Below are positions 19,282 to 28,267 of a stretch of 64,000 nt of DNA, in pieces. Every line of letters begins with the position of its first letter. Positions within the stretch are counted from its first letter, which is position 1. Both the position numbers and the translations under genes were made by a program. The stretch lies in the NCBI RefSeq assembly GCF_042652185.1, contig NZ_JBHSIX010000005.1; one strand, given 5' to 3'. This DNA is from Actinacidiphila fildesensis (GTDB taxonomy: Bacteria > Actinomycetota > Actinomycetes > Streptomycetales > Streptomycetaceae). The notes under the pieces are model-generated. The model saw nothing but the letters and a program-made list of their open reading frames with translations. It did no database searches and was not told the origin of the DNA.

Positions 19282-20286
19282 GTGGCGCTGACGATTGAAG
19301 CTCGGGGACTGGTCAAGCGTTTCGGAAAGAAGACCGCCCTCAACGGACTCGACCTGGAGGTCGAGTCCGGGAGGGTGGTGGCGGTGCTGGGCCCCAACGG
19401 GGCCGGGAAGACGACCTTCGTGCGGGCGGTGGCGACCCTCCTCTACCCGGACGAGGGTGAGCTGCGCGTCGTCGGCCACGACACCCGGCGAGAGCCGGAA
19501 GCGGTCCGCCGGGCGATCGGCCTCGCCGGCCAGTTCGCCGCCGTGGACCAGGCCATGACCGGCCGGGAGAACCTGGAGTTGGTGGCCCGGCTGTTCGGCC
19601 AGCGGGCCAAGCAGGCCCGCGCCAATGCCACCGCCATCCTGGAGCTGTTCGACCTGACCGACGACGCCGACCGGCTGGTGCGCACCTACTCCGGCGGTAT
19701 GCGGCGCAAACTGGACCTGGGCGCCAGCCTGGTGAGCGCCCCGCGCCTGCTGCTCTTGGACGAGCCGACGACCGGGCTGGACCCGCGCAGCCGGCTCGAT
19801 CTGTGGGACGCGATCGACGCCCTCCTCGAACAGGGCACCGATGTCCTGCTGACCACGCAGTACCTGGACGAGGCCGATCGCCTTGCCAGCCACATCGTGA
19901 TCATCGATGAGGGGCGCACGGTCGCCTCCGGGACCCCTGCCGAGCTCAAGAGCAGGATCGGTGGCAAGGTCTTCGAGGTCCATGTGCACGACCGCGCGGA
20001 CCTGCCCAAGGTCGCCGCCGCGCTGGCCCGCGAGAACGGCGCCGAGCCGCAGGTGGACGAGGCGACGCGGTGCGTCAGCGTGGCCGCGGGACCCGGCAAC
20101 GACGACACGGCCCAGTGGCTGATCGCGGGACTGCGGTCGATCGAGGGAACGGCCGTGGATCTCGCCGACATCAGCGTGCGCGAGCCCAGCCTCGACGAGG
20201 TGTTCCTCGCGCTGACCGATCAGCGGCCGGAGGAAGAGGTCGGAGCCAACAAGCAGCACGCCCTGTCCGCCGCCGAATCGGTGTGA
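19282..20286 (+). CDS. ABC transporter ATP-binding protein (DrrA-like)
   Basis: A 334-aa ATPase of a drug-export ABC system. It has Walker A LGPNGAGKTTF near residue 37, the signature YSGGMRRKLDLG and Walker B LLLLDEPTTGLD. The C-terminal extension (VFEVHVHDRADLPKVAA onward) matches DrrA-type subunits of polyketide efflux pumps. The GTG start follows GAGGTG. The permease gene begins 19 bases downstream, so the two form one exporter, a probable self-resistance and export system for the cluster product. Confidence 0.92.
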   Translation: MALTIEARGLVKRFGKKTALNGLDLEVESGRVVAVLGPNGAGKTTFVRAVATLLYPDEGELRVVGHDTRREPEAVRRAIGLAGQFAAVDQAMTGRENLELVARLFGQRAKQARANATAILELFDLTDDADRLVRTYSGGMRRKLDLGASLVSAPRLLLLDEPTTGLDPRSRLDLWDAIDALLEQGTDVLLTTQYLDEADRLASHIVIIDEGRTVASGTPAELKSRIGGKVFEVHVHDRADLPKVAAALARENGAEPQVDEATRCVSVAAGPGNDDTAQWLIAGLRSIEGTAVDLADISVREPSLDEVFLALTDQRPEEEVGANKQHALSAAESV

Positions 20287-20305
20287 CCGGATCCGGAAGG
20301 ATGGA

Positions 20306-21121
20306 ATGCCCATGACGACCGCGGTCGCCACATCACAGAGCAGGGCCGGCCTGCTGACGAGTACGGGGCTCCTGGCGAAACGGACCACGCTGACGTTCTG
20401 GCGAAGGACCGAACTCATCGTGCTGAGCGTCCTGCAGATGACGTCGATCATGCTGACCTTCCGCTACATCTTCGGCGGCGCCATCGGCACGAGTCAGGGC
20501 CTGGACTACGTCGACTTCTCCGTCCCGGGCTTCATCACCGCCGGTGTGCTCTTCCAGACGCTGGGCACCGCCATCGGGATGGCCGAGGACGTCGAGGGCG
20601 GCTTCATCGACCGGCTGCGGTCGATGCCCTTTCCGTCCTCGGCCGTGCTGACCGGCCGGGTACTGGCGGACACCGGGATCCTGGCGTTCGTCCTGGCGAT
20701 CACCACAGGGGTCGGTTTCGCCGTGGGCTTCCGGCTGCACGCATCCGTCCTGAGCGGGTTGGCGGCGTTCGCGCTGTGCCTGCTGTTCGGGGTCGCCTTC
20801 AGCTGGGTCTTCATCGCCGTCGGGCTGTTCACCGGCAACGTCAAGTCCGCACAGGGCGTGTCGATGGTCGTCTTCATCGTGACCTTCGCATCGAGCGCCT
20901 ACGTGCCGGTCGGGACCATGCCGGGATGGCTCCAGGCATTCGCCGAGAACCAGCCGGTCACCGTGATGGCCGACGCGGTGCGGGCGCTCACCTTGGGCAG
21001 CCACGCCCATGCTCTGCTCGGTCATGACGCCGGGTACTTCGTCTCACGTTCGCTGATCTGGACCGCCGGGATCACGGTTGTCTTCGCTGCCCTGGGCAGC
21101 GCCCGTTTCCGGCGCCGCTGA
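20306..21121 (+). CDS. ABC-2 type transporter permease (DrrB-like)
   Basis: A 271-aa membrane protein with about six hydrophobic segments. It includes the ABC-2 family stretch LDYVDFSVPGFITAGVLFQT and VEGGFIDRLRSMPFPSSAVL. It pairs with the ATPase immediately upstream. The start could be ATG 20306 or ATG 20312; GGAAGG lies closest to the first at normal spacing. The methyltransferase gene follows 17 bases after the stop. Confidence 0.9.
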   Translation: MPMTTAVATSQSRAGLLTSTGLLAKRTTLTFWRRTELIVLSVLQMTSIMLTFRYIFGGAIGTSQGLDYVDFSVPGFITAGVLFQTLGTAIGMAEDVEGGFIDRLRSMPFPSSAVLTGRVLADTGILAFVLAITTGVGFAVGFRLHASVLSGLAAFALCLLFGVAFSWVFIAVGLFTGNVKSAQGVSMVVFIVTFASSAYVPVGTMPGWLQAFAENQPVTVMADAVRALTLGSHAHALLGHDAGYFVSRSLIWTAGITVVFAALGSARFRRR

Positions 21122-21138
21122 GAACACTGGAGAGCCAT

Positions 21139-21834
21139 ATGACGAGCGACACTCCCGCCTCCGCTCCCGAGTCCGCGGAGCTGGACCCACGGATCGTTCA
21201 TGCGCAACAGGTGTACAGCCGCAGCAGGCTGGGGATCTACGACAAATGGGTGCTGGGGGTGTTCTGCCGTGTGGTGTGGCGCTGCCCGGCCGGAGTCATG
21301 CGGCGGCTCTACAACTCCTCCGCCGGCAACCGTCACCTGGACATCGGCCCCGGCACCGGTTACTTCGTGGACAAGTGCCGGTTCCCGACCAAGACGCCGG
21401 AACTCACCCTGCTCGACCTCAACTCCGAATGCCTTGACATGTCCGCGGGCCGACTGGCCCGCTACCGGCCGGCGATCTGCCAGGCCAATCTGATGGAACC
21501 GCTGCCACTGCCGAGCCGGCACTTCGACTCGGCCGCCATGAACCTCGTGTTCCACACCATCCCCGGCGGCTGGGACACCAAGGGCATCATCCTCAAGCAT
21601 GTCGCGGAGACCCTCCGGCCCGGTGGTGTGCTGTTCGGCACCACCGTGCTCGCCGAGGGCGTTCCGATGAACAGGCTGACCAGCAAAATGGTGCTGGAGC
21701 AGCACCGGCGCGGCAACTTCCAGAACCAGGGGGACGACCCGGCGGGCCTCGAACGGCAGCTGGCGAAGTACTTCCCCGAGTACCGTGTGACGATTCGCGG
21801 TGCGGTCGCCATCTTCACCGCGACCGTCGGCTGA
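21139..21834 (+). CDS. class I SAM-dependent methyltransferase
   Basis: A 231-aa UbiE-like methyltransferase. The SAM motif is HLDIGPGTGYFVDK, followed by the acidic loop LLDLNSECLDM and the motif IV-like FDSAAMNLVFHTI. It lacks the dimerisation domain of the four larger O-methyltransferases here, so a C- or N-methylation, or a different phenol, is possible. It is the last gene of the rightward amide-synthetase/exporter run and ends just before a strong bidirectional hairpin. Confidence 0.82.
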   Translation: MTSDTPASAPESAELDPRIVHAQQVYSRSRLGIYDKWVLGVFCRVVWRCPAGVMRRLYNSSAGNRHLDIGPGTGYFVDKCRFPTKTPELTLLDLNSECLDMSAGRLARYRPAICQANLMEPLPLPSRHFDSAAMNLVFHTIPGGWDTKGIILKHVAETLRPGGVLFGTTVLAEGVPMNRLTSKMVLEQHRRGNFQNQGDDPAGLERQLAKYFPEYRVTIRGAVAIFTATVG

Positions 21835-21840
21835 CGTAAA

Positions 21841-21888
21841 CAACAAGGAGTCGGCCCCAGCCTGATGGCTGGGGCCGACTCCTTGTTG
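21841..21888. terminator. bidirectional terminator between convergent genes
   Basis: A perfect 22-bp inverted repeat (CAACAAGGAGTCGGCCCCAG is the start of the left arm) with a 4-base loop, filling the gap between the rightward methyltransferase and the leftward SDR gene. Confidence 0.85.
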
Positions 21889-21910
21889 TTCCCGCTCGCG
21901 GGTGACCCGG

Positions 21911-22681
21911 TCAGCGCACGGCGGCCCGACTCATGCCGCCGTCGATGAAGTAGTCGGAGCCGGTGATGCTCGGCACCTTGCCGGAGGCCAGCAACAGCAC
22001 CAGCGCCCCGATCTCATCGGGCTCGATCATCTTGCCGGTGGAGAGACCGGCCATCTTGGGGACGGTCTCCAGGAACTCCTCGGTCGTGATCCCGAGCCGG
22101 CGCGCGATCTCCGGATTGGTCCACAGCCGCGTCCGCACCGGTCCCGGGGAGATGGTGTTGACGGTGACGCCCTGCGAACTGAATTCCAGGGAGAGCGATT
22201 TGCTGATGTTGGCCAGTGCGGCCTTGGCAGCCGAATAGTGGCCGAGTGCCGGGTCCGCCATGCTCGCGTTCATCGAGCCGATATTGATGATCGCGCCCCT
22301 TCGCTCGACCAGGCTGGGCAGCGCCGCTCTGGTCGTCCTGATCATGCTGAAGACATTCAGCTCGAAGGTGTGGCGCCAGGTCTCGTCCTCGATGTCGAGG
22401 AACCCGGTCGCCAGCTTCACCCCGCCACCGACGTTGTTGACGAGAATGTCGACGCCCCCGAATGTGCCGAGCGCGTGTTCCAGCAGCGCCGTCGGTCCCG
22501 CCTCGGTGAGCAGATCGACCTCGAACACGTGCGGCGTGGCGTCCAGCAGCTCCGGGCTGATGGTCCGGGAACCGCCGAGCACCTGGGCGCCCGCCGAGGC
22601 GAGTGCCTGGACGGACGCCAGCCCGATCCCGCTGCCGGCCCCGGTGACCACGGCCGTTTTGCCGGTCAAGTCGAATTGCAT
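21911..22681 (-). CDS. SDR-family oxidoreductase
   Basis: A 256-aa classical SDR. It has the cofactor motif VVTGAGSGIGLASV and the catalytic triad in IINIGSMNASM and GHYSAAKAALANISK; the C-terminus is SDYFIDGGMSRAAVR. It is the last gene of a leftward run: TenA-like, P450, SDR, SDR. It is a ketoreductase or dehydrogenase on an unknown intermediate. It differs clearly from the neighbouring SDR, so this is not a recent tandem duplication. Confidence 0.82.
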   Translation of the reverse strand: MQFDLTGKTAVVTGAGSGIGLASVQALASAGAQVLGGSRTISPELLDATPHVFEVDLLTEAGPTALLEHALGTFGGVDILVNNVGGGVKLATGFLDIEDETWRHTFELNVFSMIRTTRAALPSLVERRGAIINIGSMNASMADPALGHYSAAKAALANISKSLSLEFSSQGVTVNTISPGPVRTRLWTNPEIARRLGITTEEFLETVPKMAGLSTGKMIEPDEIGALVLLLASGKVPSITGSDYFIDGGMSRAAVR

Positions 22682-22711
22682 CGGATCTCCTGTTCCTGGG
22701 ACGCCGCGGGC

Positions 22712-23413
22712 TCAGCCCGATCCGCGTTTCTCGGTGAGGAAGTGCCCGGTCGGTCCGTCGTCCGGAAGGGTCGCCACCTCGGCGATGAACCGGGCGGCAG
22801 CTTCAGGGAGTTGCTCCTGGGTCGGCATCATCCGGGTGCGCACCCGGCCCGGGTTCACGGCGTTCACCAGGACACCGGTCCCGGCGGTCTGGGCCGCCAG
22901 CATGGTCGTCAACCCGTTGAGCGCGCTCTTCGAAAGGGAGTAGCCGGGAGTACCGGCGAAGAGCCGGCCCCCGAAGTCTGCGGTGGTGCCGCTGGAGATG
23001 ATCACCACCCGGCCCCATCCCCGCTGGACCATGGGCGGAACGAACTCCTGCAGAACGCGCCAGGTGCCGAGCAGGTTCACCCGCAAGGTCCGTTCGACGA
23101 GTTCCAACGGCACGGAGAGCGGATCGGTGCGGGCGTCCAGCAGTACGCCGGCGTTGCACACCAGCACATCGACGGGCCCGGCCTCCGATCCGGCCAGCTT
23201 CACGCTGTCCGGATCGGTGACATCCAGTACGCACGACCGCACTCCGGGACCGATCCCGGCAGCCGCGCCGCGGCCCTCGCCGGCCAGCCGCGCGGCCACC
23301 ACAACCTGGAGCTCCCGGTGGTGGAGCTCGGCGGCGACCGCGCGGCCGATGCCGCGGTTGGCTCCGGTGATCAGGGCGGTACGCGGCGGGGTCGCCGCGT
23401 TCTCACTGGTCAT
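22712..23413 (-). CDS. SDR-family oxidoreductase
   Basis: A 233-aa classical SDR with LITGANRGIGRAVAAELHHR, the NAG-type motif VLVCNAGVLLDART, and Ser/Tyr/Lys in VVIISSGTTAD and GYSLSKSALNG. The ATG at 23411-23413 lies 18 bases after the P450 stop, so it is co-transcribed with it. A P450 followed by an SDR commonly oxidises an alcohol or reduces a ketone at the same carbon; that pairing is inference. Confidence 0.82.
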   Translation of the reverse strand: MTSENAATPPRTALITGANRGIGRAVAAELHHRELQVVVAARLAGEGRGAAAGIGPGVRSCVLDVTDPDSVKLAGSEAGPVDVLVCNAGVLLDARTDPLSVPLELVERTLRVNLLGTWRVLQEFVPPMVQRGWGRVVIISSGTTADFGGRLFAGTPGYSLSKSALNGLTTMLAAQTAGTGVLVNAVNPGRVRTRMMPTQEQLPEAAARFIAEVATLPDDGPTGHFLTEKRGSG

Positions 23414-23431
23414 TCGTCACATCCACCCGGG

Positions 23432-24643
23432 TCAGCGAAATCGCATGGGCAGGTACTTGATGCTGTTCATGAAGTTGGTCTCGGGGCGCACCGGCGTACC
23501 GGCGATCTCCAGCCGCGACAGCAGGTCGACGATGCCTTCGAGGAACTGGCGCAGCTCCATGGTGGCCAGCGCGTTGCCGATGCACACATGCGGACCGCCG
23601 CCGCCGAAGGCGAGGTGCGGGTTGGGAGTGCGGGCGATGTCGAACCGGTCCGGGTCCGTGAACACCTCTTCGTCCCGGTTGGCCGACGTGTACCACATCA
23701 CCACCCGCTCGCCCGCGCCGATCGGCTGGCCGGCGATCTCGGTGTCGACGAGGGCCCTGCGGGCGAAGTGGGTCACCGGAGTTACCCAGCGCAGCACCTC
23801 GTTCGCGGCGCCGGGCATCAGGGTGCGGTCGCCCCGTAACGCGGTCAGCTGGTCGGGGTTCTCCATCAGGGCGAGGACGCCGCCCGTGACGGAGCAGTAT
23901 GTGGTCTCGCTGCCGGCCGTGATCAGCGTGGAGGCGAACAGCCCGACCTCGTCCGGGGTGAGCCGGTCAGGGAGCCCCAGCCGCTCACCGTTGAAGCGGG
24001 CGGACAGCAGGACGGAGAAGCAGTCGTCGGTGAGGTTCTTGGCGCGGTAACGGGCGAAGTCCAGCAGGTACTCGTAGATCTTCTGGAAGGAGTCCAGGCC
24101 GCCCTCGGCGGCGGCCGCCTCGTACTCCGCGTCACCCAGGTTCACCGTCTGGCCGGCCCAGCCGAGCATCATGGCCCGGTCGCCGGCCGGGATGTCGAGC
24201 AGCTCGAGCAGGACCTCGAAGGGGAGACGCAGCGCGATGTCCTCCGCCAGGTCGAACTCGCCCTTCTCGGCCACCTCGGCGAGCAGCGAGTCGACGATGC
24301 GGCGGATCGGCCCCTCCAGAGCGGCGAGTCGTGCCGGGGCGAACGCCTTGAAGGTCAGTTTGCGCAGTCTGGTGTGGTCGGGGCTGTCCAGGAAGGTGAT
24401 GATCGGCGGGCTGGGGTCCACCTTGCGGATGGAGGTCATGGTGGTCGGGCTGGACGAGAACCGCTTGGTGTCCCGGGAGACCTCGGACACGTCCCGATGG
24501 CGCGTCAGGTACCAGAACCGCTCGCCGTCGGTGTCCTTGCCCAGCGGCAGCCCTTCGGAATGGCGCAGTTGGCGGAAGTAGTCGTAGGGGATCCCGTTGT
24601 TGAACACCTTGGGATCCATCAGGTCGAGATCGTTGGTGGCCAT
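23432..24643 (-). CDS. cytochrome P450 with a TTA codon
   Basis: A 403-aa bacterial P450. The I-helix has a normal acid-alcohol pair (LITAGSETTYC), the ExxR helix is in NEVLRWVTPV, and the heme loop is FGGGGPHVCIGNALA. I chose ATG 24643 (MATNDLDLMDPKVF) because GAAAGG precedes it; the longer frame upstream is Arg-rich and unlikely. Codon 269 (23837-23839) is TTA, so translation should need the bldA tRNA. It is followed by two SDR genes and preceded by a TenA paralogue at a 44-base gap. Confidence 0.92.
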   Translation of the reverse strand: MATNDLDLMDPKVFNNGIPYDYFRQLRHSEGLPLGKDTDGERFWYLTRHRDVSEVSRDTKRFSSSPTTMTSIRKVDPSPPIITFLDSPDHTRLRKLTFKAFAPARLAALEGPIRRIVDSLLAEVAEKGEFDLAEDIALRLPFEVLLELLDIPAGDRAMMLGWAGQTVNLGDAEYEAAAAEGGLDSFQKIYEYLLDFARYRAKNLTDDCFSVLLSARFNGERLGLPDRLTPDEVGLFASTLITAGSETTYCSVTGGVLALMENPDQLTALRGDRTLMPGAANEVLRWVTPVTHFARRALVDTEIAGQPIGAGERVVMWYTSANRDEEVFTDPDRFDIARTPNPHLAFGGGGPHVCIGNALATMELRQFLEGIVDLLSRLEIAGTPVRPETNFMNSIKYLPMRFR

Positions 24644-24687
24644 TGCTCGCCTTTCTCGTCGGCCCACCGGTGCGGTGGCCGCTCGTC

Positions 24688-25356
24688 TCAGACCGGCCAC
24701 GAGGGCTGTCCCGCGCAGCATTCGGCGAATGCCCACTCGTACCGGATGCTGAGGGAGAACTGGTCGATGATCACCCGGCGCTGGGCGGCCGAGGAGCTCT
24801 CGCCGACCCGGTCGGCCATGTCGCGGAAGGCCTGCACCGCGTACTGGTACGACTCACCGGGGTGGTAACTGCGAATCCAGGGCACGTAGCGCGTGCCGGG
24901 TACGGCGTTCCGCAGGAGGTTGTCGGACACCTCGGCGTTGAACCACACCATGGGCAGCAGCGCCCCGACGCCCGCATGGAAGGAAGAGGCGCTGGCAGCC
25001 GTGAAGAACGAGGTGTGCGCGTGGGTGGCCGCGTGGATCGCCGGCCGGGCGTCGAGTTCCGGCAGGCCGAGTTCGCCGGCCAGCGAGAGGTACGACGAGC
25101 GCAACTCGTCCCTGGCGTCCAGCGTGCCGGTGACCGACTGCCCGAACAGAAAGGTGTCCGCCTCGTCGGGCGCGACGGCCGCGCAGCGGGCCAGCGCGCG
25201 GGCGTAGGCCGGCAGCAGGAATCCGGCGTCCTGCTCGACGAAGCGTGCCAGTGACCCGACCGGCAGCGAGCCGTCCCGCAGGCCGGCCCAGAAGGGATGG
25301 TCCAGCACTTTCCGCAGCACCGGGCCGCAGATCTCGGCGAGTTCCTCGTACAGCAT
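24688..25356 (-). CDS. second TenA-fold protein lacking the catalytic cysteine
   Basis: A 222-aa TenA-family protein, clearly paralogous to the one at 14496-15158: MLYEELAEICGPVLRKVLDH, then HPFWAGLRDGSLP and FVEQDAGFLLPAYARALARC. The expected ALLPC motif reads ALLPMVW, with Met136 in place of Cys. The ATG at 25354-25356 follows GGAGGG; a longer frame upstream lacks support. A SARP-like heptad pair lies 42-59 bases upstream. Two copies with the same loss argue for a shared non-thiaminase role. Confidence 0.8.
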   Translation of the reverse strand: MLYEELAEICGPVLRKVLDHPFWAGLRDGSLPVGSLARFVEQDAGFLLPAYARALARCAAVAPDEADTFLFGQSVTGTLDARDELRSSYLSLAGELGLPELDARPAIHAATHAHTSFFTAASASSFHAGVGALLPMVWFNAEVSDNLLRNAVPGTRYVPWIRSYHPGESYQYAVQAFRDMADRVGESSSAAQRRVIIDQFSLSIRYEWAFAECCAGQPSWPV

Positions 25357-25397
25357 CTGTTCCCTCCCGCGCGCCGTGTTCTCCCGACGAGGGACCG

Positions 25398-25415
25398 TAT
25401 CGACCACTGCTCGAA
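25398..25415 (-). promoter_or_regulatory. SARP-type heptad pair upstream of the second TenA-like gene
   Basis: On the minus strand TTCGAGC-AGTG-GTCGATA, 11-base period, 42-59 bases before the ATG at 25356. Confidence 0.5.
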
Positions 25416-25457
25416 TGAGCCTGGTGGCGTCCTGGACGGTTGACCGGCCGAACCGTC

Positions 25458-26810
25458 CTAGTCCTCCCGGCCGTGCCCGCGGTAGGACCGGTCGGAGTCG
25501 GCCAGTCGGCGCTTGAGGGCAGGCAGGTGATTGACGACGCGCATCGTGGTACGCAGCGCGGCCAGCAGGATCCGGCCGACGAACGGCTGGTCGGGCCCGG
25601 TGCCGCCGCCCGATTTACGGGACTCCTTGACGGCGTCGAACCCGTACTCGATCATCTTCGTCTCGTAGTCGCGGATGGCCGCCAGCAGCGGTTCCCGCCC
25701 TTCGTGGGCGGCGACGAGCATCCGGCACAGCAGCCGGGCGTCGCGCAGTGCCGTGTTGGCGCCGACCCCCCGGCCGGGGGTCATGGTGTGGATCGCGTCG
25801 CCGAGCAGCGTGACGTGGGTGGTCTCCCACTGCGGAATGGGGACCGCGGTACGGATCTTGATCGGGAAGCAGCTGTTGGGGTCGGCGAGCTCGAAGAGCT
25901 TGCGCAGGTCTGGGTGCCAGTCCGTGGTGCGCTCATTGACCAGCCGGTACAGGTCGGGGCCCTTCATCTTCAAGGTGTCGTCCGGCAGCCGCTTGGCACG
26001 GGTGACATAGCCCCAGTTGATGTAGTCACGGGTATTGTCGAAGGTCAGCCCGGGCCACTGCCCGAGGAGCTCGGCGTCGCTGGAACCGATGCCGTCCTTG
26101 GGGGCGCCATCGGCGTCCCAGGGGAACTCCATCGCGTGGTAGATGCAGAAGACGCCCTTGGGTGCGTAGATCATCGAGATGCCGCGCCGCATCTTCGGGG
26201 TGAGCAGCGCCACGGTCTCATCGGTGACCGGTACCTTGCCGGTGATGCCGATCGGCCCGCAGTCCTCCAGCCGGGCGTGCGGCAGGTACTGCCGCCGGAC
26301 CCGCGAGTTGCTGCCGTCCGCCGCCACCAGCACGGTGCCGTCCACCGAGCTGCCGTCCTCGAAGAACGCCGTGACGGAACCGTCGTCATTGGTCCGGTAG
26401 CGCTTGAAGGTCTTCCCGAAGTGGACGACGTCCTGCAGGCCGGTCAGCAGTACCTGACGTAGCGTCATCCGGGACACGGACTTCTCGCTGTCGACCGCGT
26501 CGTCGGACTTGAAGCCGTCCAGCGACAGGACCTCCTTGCGCCCCTCGGTCAGGAAGTTCACGTACTCCGGCGGCCGCGCGCAGGTGGCCAGGAACGTGGC
26601 GTACAGATCGGGGGGCAGGCAGTCGCGCAGGGCGCGGGTGCCGTCCGGGTTGATCCCGACCCGGTATCCCTGCAGCCCGTCGGCCCGTGTGGCGTCCCTT
26701 TCGTAGACCGCGACACTGACTCCGGCGCGCTTGAGGCCGTGCGCCAGGCACAGCCCGCCCGTTCCCGCGCCGATGATGACGACATGCAGAGTGGAGGTGG
26801 GCGCCGACAT
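25458..26810 (-). CDS. FAD-dependent monooxygenase (PHBH fold)
   Basis: A 450-aa group A flavin monooxygenase. FAD motifs are VVIIGAGTGGLCLAHGLKRA and VTLLGDAIHTMTPGRGVGAN. It is a paralogue of the enzyme at 10540-11796, sharing ERTT-D-WHPDLR and the N-terminal GYR...PDG...ALR segment. The ATG at 26808-26810 follows GAGGAG. It lies downstream of the glycosyltransferase gene with a 142-base gap. Candidate roles are ring hydroxylation or a Baeyer-Villiger-type oxidation during xanthone formation; sequence alone does not decide. Confidence 0.85.
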   Translation of the reverse strand: MSAPTSTLHVVIIGAGTGGLCLAHGLKRAGVSVAVYERDATRADGLQGYRVGINPDGTRALRDCLPPDLYATFLATCARPPEYVNFLTEGRKEVLSLDGFKSDDAVDSEKSVSRMTLRQVLLTGLQDVVHFGKTFKRYRTNDDGSVTAFFEDGSSVDGTVLVAADGSNSRVRRQYLPHARLEDCGPIGITGKVPVTDETVALLTPKMRRGISMIYAPKGVFCIYHAMEFPWDADGAPKDGIGSSDAELLGQWPGLTFDNTRDYINWGYVTRAKRLPDDTLKMKGPDLYRLVNERTTDWHPDLRKLFELADPNSCFPIKIRTAVPIPQWETTHVTLLGDAIHTMTPGRGVGANTALRDARLLCRMLVAAHEGREPLLAAIRDYETKMIEYGFDAVKESRKSGGGTGPDQPFVGRILLAALRTTMRVVNHLPALKRRLADSDRSYRGHGRED

Positions 26811-26952
26811 GAGGAACTCCTCATCCAGGGGTGATCGACCGGACAGGGCCTGGGCCCTGGCCGGCCGGAAGTCCTGCGAGGCTCGCACCGGGGCACTGAG
26901 AGCCGGTCGAAGAATCCTGGACACGGAGTCGGGGGGCGGCCGGCCGCGACCG

Positions 26953-28104
26953 TCACGTCGCGGGTGCGCCCGCAGCGATGCTCTCCAGCTCTCCGACGAC
27001 CTGCGCCGGTGCGGGCTGCCGGCGCATCTCCTCCTGCAGCCGTTGGGCGCTCTCCCGGTATCCGGGCCCGGCCAGCAACTCGGCGAGCCGCTCGCGGATC
27101 GGCTCCGGTCCGTCCACCGGCGCCGGGAGGACGACTCCGGCGCCCGCCTCGGCGAGCCGGCCCGAGTGCCGCACATGGTCGGGCAGCCGGGGAACGAGGA
27201 GTTGAGGCAGACCCTGGGACAGGGCGGTCAGCAGCGTCCCCGCGCCGCCGTGGGCGACCATCAGGTCGCACTGGGGCAGCAGCAGGTGCAATGGTGCGGA
27301 CTCCACCACGTCGACGCCGTCCGGCAGCGTGCCGAGCAGCTCCCGCTGGCCGCGCGTGCTCGCGACCACCACATCCACGTCGAGGCCGTCGATCGCCCGG
27401 GCCACGTCGCCGGCGAGGAAGAGCCCGGGATCCAGCCGGCCCATGGTGGTACCCCAGCTGATGCAGACACGGGGCCGGCCCGACCGTTCGGGCAACCGAG
27501 GCGGCGCCAGCCCCGGGCCGTTGTACGGGATGTACCGCATCGGCAGGCGCCGCGAGGCGGTGGGGACCTGCAGTCCCCCGGGGCACGGGTCCACGGTCCC
27601 CACCCCGAACGGGTCCACGCCGTCCAGGCCGAGCTTCTCGCTCAGCGGACCGAGCGCACCGGTCACGAACCGCCCGACGACGCTCATCAGATCGGTGCCG
27701 TAGAGATGGCGCACGGCCGGGATGCCCAGCTTGGCGGCGGCCAGCGGCCCCGCGAAGGCCGTGGGATCGAAGACGACCAGGTCGGCGCGCCATTCCCTTC
27801 CGAGCTCGACGAGGTCGTCGACCATGGCCTGGGCCAGGTTGCTCAGCAGGTCGAGGACGCGCGGACCGCCGCCGGATCCCGGCTGCGCGGAAGGCGGCGT
27901 CAGCACGATGTTTCGGAAGACCGCCTCCGCGTCCACATTCTGCCCGACCGGTGCGGCGGGCAGGCCGGTACGCAGAACGGCGTATGTGAGGGCCGGCTGA
28001 CTGGCCATCAGCACATCATGACCGGCGACCCGGCAGGCCCACGCGAGAGGCACCATCGCGTAGAGGTGTGACGGCCACGCCCAGGAAGTGAAGACGATAC
28101 GCAT
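26953..28104 (-). CDS. glycosyltransferase (GT-B, antibiotic type)
   Basis: A 383-aa GT1-like enzyme opening MRIVFTSWAWPSHLYAMVPL. The C-terminal donor-binding region is LMVAHGGAGTLLTALSQGLP followed by VPRLPDHVRHSGRLAEAGAG. The ATG at 28102-28104 has only a weak ribosome site, so the start is less certain. No deoxysugar biosynthesis gene is visible, so the sugar is either a primary-metabolism nucleotide sugar or made by genes outside the window. It implies a glycosylated product. Confidence 0.85.
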   Translation of the reverse strand: MRIVFTSWAWPSHLYAMVPLAWACRVAGHDVLMASQPALTYAVLRTGLPAAPVGQNVDAEAVFRNIVLTPPSAQPGSGGGPRVLDLLSNLAQAMVDDLVELGREWRADLVVFDPTAFAGPLAAAKLGIPAVRHLYGTDLMSVVGRFVTGALGPLSEKLGLDGVDPFGVGTVDPCPGGLQVPTASRRLPMRYIPYNGPGLAPPRLPERSGRPRVCISWGTTMGRLDPGLFLAGDVARAIDGLDVDVVVASTRGQRELLGTLPDGVDVVESAPLHLLLPQCDLMVAHGGAGTLLTALSQGLPQLLVPRLPDHVRHSGRLAEAGAGVVLPAPVDGPEPIRERLAELLAGPGYRESAQRLQEEMRRQPAPAQVVGELESIAAGAPAT

Positions 28105-28205
28105 ACCGCCATGGCAGCACGCGGCGCTTGCCGCTGCCTCCATTGCCGCTTGAGGGCTCGCCGCACCCCGGCCCCGGGTACGGAGTGCGGCGGCCCGGCG
28201 GACAC

Positions 28206-28250
28206 GGCCGGGCCCCGCCGCTCCCAGGAGGGGAACGGCGGGGCCCGGCC
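28206..28250. terminator. hairpin terminator after the P450-ferredoxin pair
   Basis: A perfect 15-bp GC-rich inverted repeat (GGCCGGGCCCCGCCG and its complement) with a 15-base loop, between the ferredoxin stop and the glycosyltransferase start. Confidence 0.75.
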
Positions 28251-28267
28251 GGAACTCTGCCCGGTGC

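Noticed and set aside
26894..26911. Heptad pair TTCGACC-GGCT-CTCAGTG before the FAD gene at 25458-26810
   Set aside because: Only one heptad resembles the consensus and it lies over 80 bases from the start; too weak to list as a site.
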